From: Coniferiporia sulphurascens
Lineage: Eukaryota; Basidiomycota; Agaricomycetes; Hymenochaetales; Hymenochaetaceae
DNA length: 64,000 nt
Direction of reading: 5' to 3'
Assembly (NCBI GenBank): GCA_002794785.1
Contig: NBBA01000001.1
Span: 3,038,001 to 3,102,000, forward strand
The position numbers were made by a program, and so were the translations under genes. Positions 13,243 to 23,802 of this stretch are shown here, piece by piece; position 1 is the stretch's first letter; each line of letters opens with the position of its first letter. The notes below the pieces were generated by a model. That model was not told the origin of the DNA. It saw nothing but the letters and a program-made list of their open reading frames with translations, and did no database searches.

Positions 13243-14416
13243 GAGCAGCTGGATCCGGGGAGCGAAAAAGGCATGCCAGTGGACAGACGAGAATCTATGG
13301 GTGCAATTCCTTTTCCTTTATATAAATGAACGGACTTCCTGAACAAGTTTCAAGAACCTTGCCTGCAGGCAGAAAACGTGGTGTGAAATCAGCGCCTGGC
13401 CAATATCGGACGGACGACCAGGCCAATTACTCCAAAAAGAAAGCGGACACGAGTCGGACGGCCCTTCCTGCCGTAGATAACTGGCCTCGCGCTGGTTTCT
13501 TTGCCATTTTTTCCCCCTCCTCCTCCTTCGTACCAAGGCTGCAACAGCGGCCCCTCGCTGGCAACTCTCGCCTTCCTACCTTCTATTAATCTTTCCCGTC
13601 CGCCTTGTCTCTAGGGACTCCCCGGCGACGTCCGCGATAAAGGATCCATTCCCAACGGCCCTGCCTGCACTGCAAACGGGCCCCGACAGTCTTTCCACTT
13701 CTCCTCCCCTCGTTCTGCTATCTTCGACCCCCGGCCCCGACCGGTAATCGTCCGTCTCTTTGGACGCACCTAATCAGCACACCTACCTCTGCGTGCGCGC
13801 AGAAAACATACATACCCATTTGTGAGTGGAGCAGTGGAATGGACATGATGGGGAATGCGCGAGAACTGACCGGACCTGCCGGCACGAAGGAGCCGACCTT
13901 GAGATCAGGTCGCGTGTTCAAGCTTGAATTTGACCATTGACCGAGCGAGCGCCCTGGCGACGAGGTGCGGGGTGGTTATACATATATACATTCGAGTGCG
14001 TGCGAGCTGACGATTGAGAACTGGCAGACGATCAACCGTATCCCAATTAAGAGGTGAGGACATGATACGTGTTTTGTTTTATAATTGTCTTGGCTTTTTT
14101 CCTTTCTTCTTTTTCTTTATATATCTTGTGTTTCGATCTGTACGTCAGAGACGTGACGCGGGGAAGCCAGATCAGGAGACGACGATTGGCTGTGACGGTG
14201 CGTGGGAAGAGGACACCCCGAGAAGGGGAGGGGCCGGTGGAGGACGCCGGAGACGAAAGCGGCAGGGTAAAGAGACTCCAAAATCGATGTGAAATGAGCG
14301 AGGGTGTATCAGATCGCAGATGCACCAGGACTCGCCTGCCATATCCGTCCTTCCTTATAGGCCTCGGTTCTGTTCTCCTTCTCCTCGTCTTCATCCCCCC
14401 CTCCCCTCTCCCTCAT

Positions 14417-14460
14417 CGTTGTCGTCGTCGCCGTCGTTGCCGTCACCGCCGCCGACGACA
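14417..14460 (+). repeat. Imperfect CGT/CGC trinucleotide repeat
   Basis: A run of gtc/gcc-type triplets (cgttgtcgtcgtcgccgtcg and its continuation) inside the pyrimidine-rich leader region of the cyclin gene. It looks like a small microsatellite. In the frame of a long plus-strand open frame it encodes Arg-rich low-complexity sequence, which I regard as non-genic. Confidence 0.6.
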
Positions 14461-15112
14461 TCCTCCCCCGCACCACGTAGTCCGACGCGGCCCCCCCTCT
14501 CTCCCTCTCCCTTTTACGACAGCATCTACTTCACGGGCGTCCTTATCTCACATTCTCTCTCCAGTCTTTACTTGCTGTGCGCCGTCCCCCGTCCTCGTCA
14601 GTTTCGACGTCATATCCGTGTCCTCCGTCCAGTGAGTCTCCTCGTCTCTTTCCCTGCCCATTCGTTCTCTTCAGCGATGTGCGCGCGCGCAATTGCTCAC
14701 GCTTAAAGCGGTTCTTCCCTTGGTTTAATTCGGGTTCCGACCGGGTACACCCGGATATCGCTGCCACCTGCTCTGCCACTTTCCCTCCATCTTGGCCACC
14801 GTCCACGTTCCTTTCCTGCAGACCTTTCCCCCTCTGTGTTTCTTGCGGCTCTCGGCTTGGTTACTGTGGACCACCCGCGCCTTTGTTCCCTGTGCGCAGC
14901 GTCCCTGCGACGATTCGCGGCCACTATCAGACCTTCCCTTCCTTAATAATTCGCCCTTCTTTCGCAAAAAAATTAATTAAAACAAAATAAACCTCTTTTA
15001 TATTATGTCCGCTATGTACGTCTGGGTGGCTAATTCTTCTCCTTCCCTTCCTTGCTCCAGCTCGCCCTCTTTCCCAGACCATCCCACCACATCACCGTTT
15101 CCATCCCTCGCT

Positions 15113-16515
15113 ATGAAGGACGTATCTACAGCCTCCTCCCGCATTGCTCGAAGTCAACTCTACCCCAAGAAGCGTCCCTCTCCCCACCGTGATGGTATCC
15201 AAAAATCGCGATACAGGGACTCCCCTGCTACTTCCCGCCGGACGCCAGCCGTCATCAAAGCCGAGCTTCATCGGCTGCGTCACCGTGAAGCACAGCTAGC
15301 TGCATTCCGCAAAGAGGGCATATACGTCGAAGAGGAGTATCGCGAGGAGATCTGCTACTATATGCACCAGATGGAGGTCAGTTTCCTTAAAGTTGTCGTC
15401 ACGCTCAGTGTGTTCTGAACGTCAAGCGCCCTCCACCGTAGAGCTATACAATGAGCTCAGCAACCGCTATGGATCAACAGCCCGAAATCAGGTGGCACAT
15501 GCGTCCTTGTCTCGTCGACTTCCTCGTCGAAATCCATTTCACCTTCCGTCTTCGTCCTGAGACCCTGTACCTCACTTTGAACATTGTGGACAGATATGTT
15601 TCTCGTCGCATCGTTTACACGAAGCATTACCAGCTCGTAGGGTGTGCGGCACTGTGGATCGCAGCAAAATTCGAGGACGCCAAGGAGCGCGTCCCCACAG
15701 TGCATGACCTCGTGCAAATATGTCGCGAAACTTACGACGAGTCTGCTTTCATTCAAATGGAAGGTCACGTACTGGCGACTATCCAATGGACTCTGGGTCA
15801 TCCGACGGCGGAGGCATGGCTGCGCTTCTACTGCTGTGGCTCGCATGAAGAGAGTGCGAAAGTACAGCACGTTGCGAGGTTCCTTATGGAGATCACTCTG
15901 TTCCATCGAGAGTTCATTAAATTCTCTCCGTCTGCCATTGCTCTCGCATCGCTCATCCTGGCTCGACACGTCTGTCAGCAACCCCGGCGTATCTATGACG
16001 AGCCGGCCGACGTCACAGAAATAGTGGAACTACTTGACCAGCTACTTTCGCGGAACGTCGCTGAGTTATCGGAGACGCTCGTCAAGAAGTACTCTTTCCC
16101 TTTTTACTCAAGGGCTTCAACGTTCACCGTGCAGTGGTACCTCACTGGAAATCGCTTCGTGCGACATGTGCTTCCTAGTCTTGTCCCGACAACCCCCGTC
16201 TCGACGCGTAATCCCCTTTCTGCACTCAGCACGCCCATGAGTTCCATGTCTGTATCTACGGACTCCTCGTCAGACGAGATTGACATGCCTATCACACCGA
16301 CAAGTCCCGCATACACGGCAGACTCTTTCCTGCCTGCGCAGAACGTTGTATCAGCTCAGAGCGATAAGGAAAACGTTCCAACGACATACGATCCGTCCGT
16401 GACGACTAAGTATTTCAATGCGGCGGATGATTGCGCTTCGCATGATTACTACTCCCGCCCTGCATTGCACGACCGTAATGTCCTTGCGCCCTCTCCCGTT
16501 CGTCAAGTCTCATAA
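15113..16515 (+). CDS. G1/S-type cyclin (CLN1-like)
   Basis: Cyclin that would activate a Cdc28/Cdk1-type kinase at the start of the cell cycle. Exon 1 carries a basic tail (YPKKRPSPHRDGIQKSRYR) and begins the cyclin box (EEYREEICYYMHQME). A GT-AG intron at 15377-15441 follows. Exon 2 continues QQPEIRWHMRPCLVDFLVEI, LRPETLYLTLNIVDRYVSRR and YQLVGCAALWIAAKFEDAKE, the MRxxLVDWLxE-like and LxxxxxDRYLS-like signatures of the cyclin N-domain, then a second helical half. The C-terminal tail is Ser/Thr/Pro-rich with a KEN tripeptide (DKENVP), a candidate APC/C degron, and several SP/TP sites. The start is placed at 15113 because the in-frame ATG at 15005 would add a Ser/Pro-rich, leader-like stretch; 15005 remains possible. 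G1-type assignment is from overall resemblance to basidiomycete Cln1. Confidence 0.85.
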
Positions 16516-18098
16516 TGGGACCGCCAATCGCATTGTCCTTACTGGTGCGTCGCTCGCGCGTGGCCGTGTATCACGTCCGGACCATTTGATTGTGGTCGGG
16601 CATGTTTCGTTGCGTGTCTCCATATCCTTTCTGTCACTTGGCCAAGCCGTTCACCCTTCTCGTCCGCAAGTCAAAATGTACTCTATCATATACGTCAATC
16701 GCCACCAAAACGGCTGTCTCGTGCAATTTCCACCTGTCTCTGCAAGCTCAACAATCCCATGCATTCCCTCCTACATCTCAATTGTGTCTTCTCTCATCGC
16801 ACTCATCGCACTACACACATCCATCCCAGGACCGGACGGCGCCTATCCAATCGACGAGGACACGCCTCTGTCTCACAAGAAGGATAGATCTTTCCTTCGA
16901 TCATATCTGAACTCTTCGCGAACTGCGATCGTGTACCTGGTCGAACGGACTAATCCCTCCTATTCTGCAACTCCGTTTTTTTGCGCATCTCCTTGTCTTC
17001 GTACCCTTCAATTCATTCCATCCCATCCCATCCGTCATCGCACCTTAGCATTACTGCAACATTCATTCGGTATCATTACTCTTTCCTTTTATCGCATCGA
17101 CCACTTTAGTATTCCGCCACCATGATATTCCCGCACCGTCCCCCTTTTACCCCTTTTACCCCTTTTACCGTCCTGCTCTACCTCCCCTTCCACATCTTTC
17201 TCTCCTTTGTTGCGTGCGTTAGCCGTGGTATGGGTCGTGGGCGCCCCTTTGACTTATTCTTTTTTAGTTTCATTTTTTCCTCTCCTTTTTCTCTGTTCAA
17301 TTTCGCTCGCAATCGTGTCGTCAGAAGGTCAAACAAATGAACTCTCCCTCCCATTCTACAATTTCGTGCACATTATATTTGGCCGTATTCACAGTCTTTT
17401 CACCTCATTGTCGTCCTTCAGCATGTTGCAACATCCGTCCGATTATTTCCCACTGTTCTCTTAGTAGTACGCATATCACCGGAAAGATGGCCGAAGGCCT
17501 TCGATCTTGGTGTGCGCGCTTGCACCAACTGGGTCGTGAGCAAATTATAACAATCGAAAGTAACCGGTATTTATTCCCGTTGAATGCAAGGGGTGGACCC
17601 AGGTCTCACGAGTGAAAGAGAAGCGTGATGAGCGGACACGGGTGTAGTAGAAGATGAGAATGCGTACTTGCCGAGTGGATGGCGTGGTAAGCGTGAACTC
17701 TTATCGAGACTGGTGCTGCTGGGAACGAAGTGCATATGTAGAAAGGGAGCAACCAGCGCTTGCAATTAGTTTAGGCGAGCTTGGAAGCCTGTCAACTGAT
17801 TGTGTATTGTATTCCGGTCGACCTGCTCTTCCGTGCGGCTATACGCCGCAGTGCGGGGCCGTGCATGCTGCATATGCCGCTGTATCCATTCTTCCGCCGT
17901 ACATAGTCTGCAAAACATATTTGTCCCTACTGTGCCAGGCCCCACAGGTCCGGTCGTCCATATGCACATGGCATCAAATGACAGCACCGCCCAGTTTATC
18001 TCTCCATCCCAGGTACATGATGATGCAATAACTGTACGTTCCTTGCGCTCGCTTGATTCTTTTTGTATCCTACATTTGCTCCTACTCCTCGGCACCCC
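16516..18098. other. Region between convergent cyclin and oxidoreductase genes, no gene seen
   Basis: About 1.6 kb with only low-complexity, C/T-rich plus-strand frames. The longest (16418-17125) starts inside the cyclin coding exon in another frame and shows no conserved pattern. The left half may be a long 3' untranslated region of the cyclin mRNA. It contains three perfect 9-bp repeats (see the next entry). Confidence 0.4.
17142..17168 (+). repeat. Three tandem copies of cccttttac
   Basis: Three perfect head-to-tail copies of the 9-mer cccttttac, flanked by a further partial match. It lies in the pyrimidine-rich region downstream of the cyclin gene. Confidence 0.75.
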
Positions 18099-20132
18099 CT
18101 ACTCCAGTACCCACTCGTTTCCTTCGAGCTTGATGCCTACGGGCCGCTTCTCGTCCAGGCTGATCCTCCCTGCATTCAGGATCGCAGTCGTCAGCACCGT
18201 GTTCGCAATCGTCGGCAGCCCGTGCGCATCAAACTCCGCCGGCGTGCTCTCGCCTGCGTTGACGGCCCGCGCTGCGTCGATGAACTTCTCGATCGAGATG
18301 TACCCGTATCCCCGCTGGCCGTCAAAGTGTCCCGACTCGGACGGCGAATATTTCATGCTATAGAAGTTATATCAAATATGTTATTTGAAAATCAAAATCG
18401 ACCATCTTGCTTTTAGGTAATTGTATCTGGAAGGCGACTTACTAGAAGGGGTTGTAACTGTTTGATCATCATCATCAACAGATTGAAGGCAGCGAAAGGA
18501 GGCAAGACATGATCAACAAGCCGCTTAACAGGCCGGAAGCAAGGTACTGACTAGGTTTTTCCGGTGTCGTCAACAGTGATGTCGTATCCACGATGCGCTT
18601 GGTCGACGGTAATGTCTCCCTAGATTAGTCCCCCTCCAGTTAATCGAGACGCTGACACGCGGGCTCAGAGTTGCCCGCACGTACCTTTTCTCCCATGTAA
18701 TACCAGTGTTGTGCAGAGTGCACACCGGACTTGAGGGGTGACGTCCACGATGCCGTGTACACGGCAGTGCCCTTGTGCCTCTGGCTGGAAAGCGACTGCC
18801 AGTCGACGAGAAGCGTGATCGTGTCCTCCGTGTTCTCGACGCAGTTGTACGGCTCACTCGTCGCAATTCCGGTAGCGGCGCTGGCAACTACGCGAGTAGG
18901 GACAGCTTTACCTTGCAGGATCCAGCAGCAAATGTCAATGTGGTGCGAAGACAGATAGTAGCTGCGTTATAGGGCAGAGTGTGAGTTTGATACTTTCAGC
19001 GTTCAAAAAAAAAGAGCAGAAAGGACCTGATGTCGCTGTCTTTTCCTGCCCATGCCCGGAACGTCTCAAGTTGACTCTTTGGCTGGCTCATCCAGGCGTT
19101 GAAGAAATTGAACTCTCCCAAAGTCGATGCTCGGGCTTTCGCATCGCTGTAAACAGGGTCAAAGCTGCAAGACTTGTGTGAGTGCGCGCGATAGATATAC
19201 GGGCAGATGGGGATTTACCGTTTGTGGTGTTCGACGAAGCAAACCACGTTGTTCTTCTTCGCCGCTTCAATAAGCTCAATATGATGGGAGAGCTTCTGGG
19301 TCGCGGGCTTCGTCACAAGGACATGAAGACCTCTTTCCAAAGCATAAAGGGAAATCGGATAATGCGTGCCTGCGGAAGAACCTGACTTAGTCTCTGTACA
19401 GATACTAGACCAATTGTTGTGACGTACTATCCGGGGTAAAGATAATAACCGCATCCCCGGGCTTCATAGCGTCAATAGCAGCTTTGTCTGCGGGGCACAA
19501 TGAAGAGTGTGTTCGATGTCTGGATGTATGCACTCACAAGCCTCCGGGTCGGTTTTGTTCTCTTCCGGATATGACACAAATCTGGTGAAGCAGAATACGT
19601 CAAGCAAACATACAGCAAGAGGGTGATTAAGGGCGTACGAAGTGTCCATATCCTTGTAAACCTGGCCAATATTCTCCTGGAGGTGCTGACGGATAGCCGG
19701 GAACTTGGAGCCGCTGACACCGACCATACCGAGCTCGCCGACCTTCTGAAGTCTGCGTAGATCAAAGAGAGTCAAACCGACAACCTTTTTTTTCTGTTAG
19801 TACACGCTTATCCCCCGTTACAAGACAATGCTACGTACTCCGATCTTGAGTGAATCTCCGGGTCAGCAGCGGCAAGTTATAAAAACCAGGCTGCTTCAGA
19901 CTTACCTTCTTGTCCGACTTTGAAGCTCCAGAGCCTGTCCACCCGGTGGTGTATTCTCCCTAATTCGCGTTCAATTAGTGGCCTCCCTTTCAGAAGCAGA
20001 GCGAGCGAGGAAATTCTTACAGTACCACCTAATCAACGCATACATGCCGATCAACGATCCGAATGCAGTAGAGAAAAACTGCAGATGAAGCTCACACATG
20101 AGGACATTGAGTTTTTTCAGTCCTGAAGTCAT
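18099..20132 (-). CDS. GFO/IDH/MocA oxidoreductase, D-galacturonate reductase-like
   Basis: NAD(P)-dependent dehydrogenase with an N-terminal Rossmann fold. The start at 20132 gives [20 protein letters not shown] once an 8-nt microexon is included; GTGEYTTG carries the glycine turn. Later exons give [40 protein letters not shown] (the family's conserved xKP-type motif), CFVEHHKR and the downstream active-site region, and [21 protein letters not shown] before the stop at 18099. The whole resembles the fungal enzyme annotated as D-galacturonate reductase (GaaA/Bcgar2 type), the first step of pectin-monomer catabolism. The substrate is inferred and other sugar acids or inositol are possible. There are many short introns. 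No other galacturonate-pathway gene is seen nearby. Confidence 0.85.
20021..20028 (-). other. 8-nt microexon of the oxidoreductase gene
   Basis: On the minus strand the octamer gtggtact is preceded by ...gattag and followed by gtaagaat. Joining exon 1 (20096-20132, ending ATG T), this octamer and exon 3 (19906-19959, starting GGA GAA) restores ...LNVLM-CGT-GEYTTG, the expected Rossmann glycine motif. The flanking introns would be 67 nt (20029-20095) and 61 nt (19960-20020). Confidence 0.8.
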
Positions 20133-20594
20133 CGTGGCTGTAGTTGTACGAGCGTCTGGATTGGCAAAAATGGGAGACGAAAGTAAGCAGACTCAATGAA
20201 CGGCATTTCTCCGGAGGTGGTCGTCTCATATTTAACAGCTCGGAACGGGACTCGCGGCCCGCCGTATGGATGACCTTCAGGCAATCCGGACCTTATCGGG
20301 CCGTTCAACACGCTCAATGGCCGACGTTACTGTTGGTCTCGGGCTATCCGATTCTCGACATTTCTTGCCTCCGGCGCGCTCACCGATAGCATCCATGCGG
20401 AGTTAGAGTCCTTAATTCTCGGTGCAATCAGTACAAATTGCCACTCTTTTCTTCGAGCCTCTCCTCGGCGCGCAAATTATCGTAAGTGGACAAGAAATAA
20501 TATAACAACAACCGCTATCTTCTGACCTACGTCGCCAGCCCGGTCAAACATCGCGTGGTGTACAAACCTTGGAACCATGAAGCAGACATGCACG

Positions 20595-21220
20595 TTACGC
20601 CTGGTTTCGCAGAACTAATCGCAATGTCAGCGAAGCGCGGTCTTTCACGACAATGGGATACTTGCTCAAGATTACGGAATCACCCCTGTGTGGTACTTTA
20701 ATGAGATAAAACAAATGACGAAGATATAAGAGGGAACGTACCTCAAGAACATTTTACTAATGAACCGATCTTTATTTACCGGCTTCTTGTTTTTGCCTTT
20801 CGGCACCTCCGTCCACATCTACGCAAGAATCGCATCAGCTTGAAGGCCCATTCCCCGCGTTCGTAATGGATTTTACCTCTTTAACGTTCTCCAGCACCTA
20901 CAAGAAAGTAATTTGCCGCGCTTCTATCTTCAGTCGGTAAAGTGTGAGTTACAATGCACGTACCATGTTCGAGTGTCGGTCAAACGCCTTTACACGAGCC
21001 AATAGCTTTTTGTTATTCCGTAAGGAAATTAGAATTTGTGTATGGTTCCTGACCGCCTGTTGAAGCACGGAAAGAGGTCCTTGTGAGATCTCGTGCTCCT
21101 CGAGCTGCCGAAGCTGCGCTTCGTCAAGCTCGGACTTGGGCATGTGGGCGTATTGACTTGTATACCGATTAAAAGCAATGAGTTCCCGCTCTAAGCAACA
21201 AATGGGCACACATACCTCAT
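20595..21220 (-). CDS. smd2: Spliceosomal Sm protein D2
   Basis: Core Sm-ring protein that assembles on U1, U2, U4 and U5 snRNAs. The joined exons read [17 protein letters not shown]..., then [20 protein letters not shown] and [20 protein letters not shown] with NMVLENVKE (Sm1 motif), [32 protein letters not shown] (Sm2 motif) and a short tail ending at 20595-20597, about 115 residues, the normal D2 size. The coding part of exon 1 is only 5 nt (ATGAG, 21216-21220). Exon 2 is 20964-21156, followed by a 21-nt exon for VLENVKE and then the MWTEV exon. The last intron (20615-20665) has a GC donor. The start at 21220 is chosen because it yields the expected MSQY-type N terminus; ATG 21143 is the alternative. 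Divergent from NOP7 with 176 bp between starts. Confidence 0.95.
20615..20665 (-). other. 51-nt GC-AG intron in Sm D2, stop-free and in frame
   Basis: Minus-strand donor GCAAGT after ...GTA ATC TTG A, acceptor ...GCGATTAG. Removing it gives the conserved RGDSVILILRN end. Retaining it adds 17 residues ([21 protein letters not shown] insert) with no stop codon. Confidence 0.8.
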
Positions 21221-21396
21221 CTCGTCGGATTTCTATCGCTGTGTCGAACACAGGAGATGGGGGAGAAGATGAGAGGCTTGCGACTGACCACGTTCGCCCG
21301 TGGGAAACATATATTGTCTAAATTTCATTTCTGTCTGCTCTCATTTTGTACTAACTGAGTAGGTCTTCTCCACATCCGACTTCAAAATCCTCACAG
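21221..21396. promoter_or_regulatory. Bidirectional promoter region, Sm D2 / NOP7
   Basis: 176 bp separate the two start codons of divergent RNA-processing genes, so they must share promoter DNA. I see no clear TATA box. Confidence 0.6.
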
Positions 21397-23510
21397 ATGG
21401 GCCGCCTCAAGCAGAAAGGAAAGGCGGGTGCTGCAAAGGCATATGTGACTCGCTCATCTGCGGTGAAAAAACTTCAGTGCTCTCTTGCGGACTTCCGTAG
21501 ACTCTGCATTTTGAAAGGTCTGCCACTTTTTTGTCCTCGCCTCAGTGTGCACGTAATGTTGAGACACCACAGGCATATTTCCCAGAGAACCTCGTAACAG
21601 GAAAAAAGCAAACAAGGGCTCGTCTGCACCTACATCTTTCTACTATACGAAGGATATTGCATATCTCGCCCATGAGCCGGTTTTGAGGAAGCTGCGAGAG
21701 CACAAAGCGTTCGCCAAAAAGCTTGCTAGAGCTCTTGGACGTGGAGAGTGGAGCAGTGCGAAGAGCTTGGAGGACAACAAACCGGTTTACAAGCTCGACC
21801 ATATCATAAAAGAAAGGTAGCGTATTAGGCTCGTTCATTTGCGTGTCCGAGCGGCTCATTTACTTCGTTTCGCAGATATCCTTCGTTCATAGACGCCCTT
21901 CGCGACATTGATGACGCTCTCTGCATCGTTTCTCTATTTGCCTCATTACCTTCAAGTTCCCGATTACCCCCCAATCTTATCGAGAATTGCGCGCGTCTGT
22001 CAGCCGAATGGCAGCTGTATGTCACGCATACCCGTGCCTTGCGAAAAGTTTTTTTGTCAATAAAGGGAGTCTACTTTCAAGCAGATGTAATGGACCAGAA
22101 AATCACATGGCTAGTGCCTTATCAGTTCACACAGAACGTCTGTTTATCTCCTTTGACCATGTATGCGCATTAGAAAAACTGACCGTACAATATTCTTGTA
22201 GATCCCCGCGGACGTCGACGTTCGCGTCATGTTGACATTCCTGGAGCTTTACCAGACTCTACTTGGATTTGTTTTCTTCAAACTCTACACCGATGTCAAC
22301 TTGGTTTATCCTCCCCCTCTCGACGCAGACAAGGACGCAACGGGAGCGGGCGTCGACGCATTCAGACTGCAGGAAGCAACTAGACAATCATCAACCTCTG
22401 GGAATGGATCTAATCACGCGGAGATTGAGGGGAAGAAAATCATGGGTAAAGACGTCCGCCAGACCATAAAGGACATTGCCATGGACGCGCCTGAGGCAGA
22501 AGAGAGTAATCTGCCCTTGGTGGAGGAAAGTGGCGTTACAGGAACTGCCGACGAAGACTTCGTGATCCAACCATCAAAAATAAACCCTGGAGAAGCAGCT
22601 TCTCTGGCGACTCTTCAGACGCTCTCCTCGCTCCCTCAATCGACCGCAACAAAGCTTTTCACTCCATACACCTTCTTCCTGTCCCGTGAAACATCCAGAC
22701 CGCTCTTCGAATTTATTGTTCATTCATTTGGCGGACGTCTGGGTTGGCCGCCCACTTCGGGTTCTGGCTCCCCGTTCGACGAGTCAGAGGATTCGATTAC
22801 GCATGTCATCATTGATAGACCGGTCGTTGAGGGTGCTACTGAAACGATGCAGATGAAAGGATGGCAACAAAAGCGGAAGTACATCCAACCTCAGTGGATT
22901 GTCGACTGTGTAAACGCGGGGAGGGTCCTTCCCGAGGAGCCATATCTTCAGGGTAAAGTTCTGCCCCCTCACCTCAGTCCGTTTGGTGAGGAAGCTGGTG
23001 CGTACGATCCCACCCATGCCGGACAGTATGCCATGGACGTATCAGAGGGCGAGGATGGGGAAGAATCCGTTCAGCATTCGGACGTTGGGGATGGTATGGA
23101 GGACATAGAAGAGAAGGCTGGTGGCCAGGCTGCTCTTGATGCGGCAGTTGCACGTGCGGTCGTGGACCCTGAGCAGCTGCGTGCGGCAGAGCTAGAAGCA
23201 GAGGTACAAGGCGTGGACTTTGGTACTTTCGAGAAGAAGGTTCACAGAGCAAGCAAGAAGGTCGTGGAGGCATCGCTCTCGAAGGGCGACAAGGCGGACA
23301 GTGAGTTGGAGATGAACAAAATGATGATGAGTCGGAAACAAAAGAAGCTGTACGAGAAGATGAAGTATAGCAAGCAGAAACGTGCTTCGGAGGTAAGCGC
23401 TTCGTACATTTACTTGTTTGACTTTGTTGCTGAACGAAATATCGCAGCGGGCGCATCTTGAGCAGAAGAAGCAGACGCTGAAAAAGGAGAAGAGAAAGTC
23501 CAGGACGTGA
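21397..23510 (+). CDS. nop7: Pescadillo homologue, NOP7
   Basis: Subunit of the PeBoW/Nop7-Erb1-Ytm1 complex needed for 27S pre-rRNA processing and 60S subunit assembly in the nucleolus. Exon 1 starts [20 protein letters not shown]. Later exons give [37 protein letters not shown] and [20 protein letters not shown], classic pescadillo N-terminal blocks, then [20 protein letters not shown]. The long exon from 22.2 kb carries [20 protein letters not shown], then a BRCT domain (about 22.65-22.97 kb) with the conserved Trp in PQWIVDC. An acidic stretch and a Lys/Glu-rich coiled coil end in the small last exon (KKEKRKSRT, stop 23508-23510). Confidence 0.95.
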
Positions 23511-23802
23511 ACCAATGTACTCTACTTTCTCGCTATTCACCATCCTCCAGACTGGCTAGGTATATGTGCTCTGCCAGCTATATTCTAGTGTATATATTGT
23601 ATGTACTACAGGTAGCATATAATGCTGTTCTTATTACGTTTCGTGTTTAGTCATGTGAATGGACCTGATATAGATAATACCAAGTTAGACCTTACGCTCA
23701 TTCTGTTACTGGCTGCCGGTGGTTACCTGCGACTACTCTACGAACGAGCAAGCTGGAGCTCTCGTCATAGCAAGTTAATATCTGCCGACTCGCTGTAAAG
23801 CG

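Larger units (their letters stand above)
11214..15112. other. Long gene-poor region upstream of the cyclin
   Basis: About 3.9 kb with no convincing protein gene, unusual for this dense window. It begins with the 3' flank of the preceding gene (a T/C-rich tract around 11.3-11.4 kb). The middle has only short open frames. One of them, at 12542, begins with a signal-peptide-like sequence. From about 13.5 kb the plus strand becomes strongly pyrimidine-rich, with homopyrimidine runs at 14.37-14.55 kb and several short upstream reading frames, typical of a long leader or promoter for the G1 cyclin that follows. A non-coding RNA gene cannot be excluded. Confidence 0.4.

Noticed and set aside
14069..14706. 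Plus-strand Arg/Ser/Pro-rich frames in the cyclin leader
   Set aside because: They arise from the CGT/CGC and C/T-rich repeats, and several frames are open at once.
16418..17125. 235-codon plus-strand frame downstream of the cyclin
   Set aside because: It begins inside the cyclin exon in another frame and is low-complexity without conserved pattern; probably 3' UTR.
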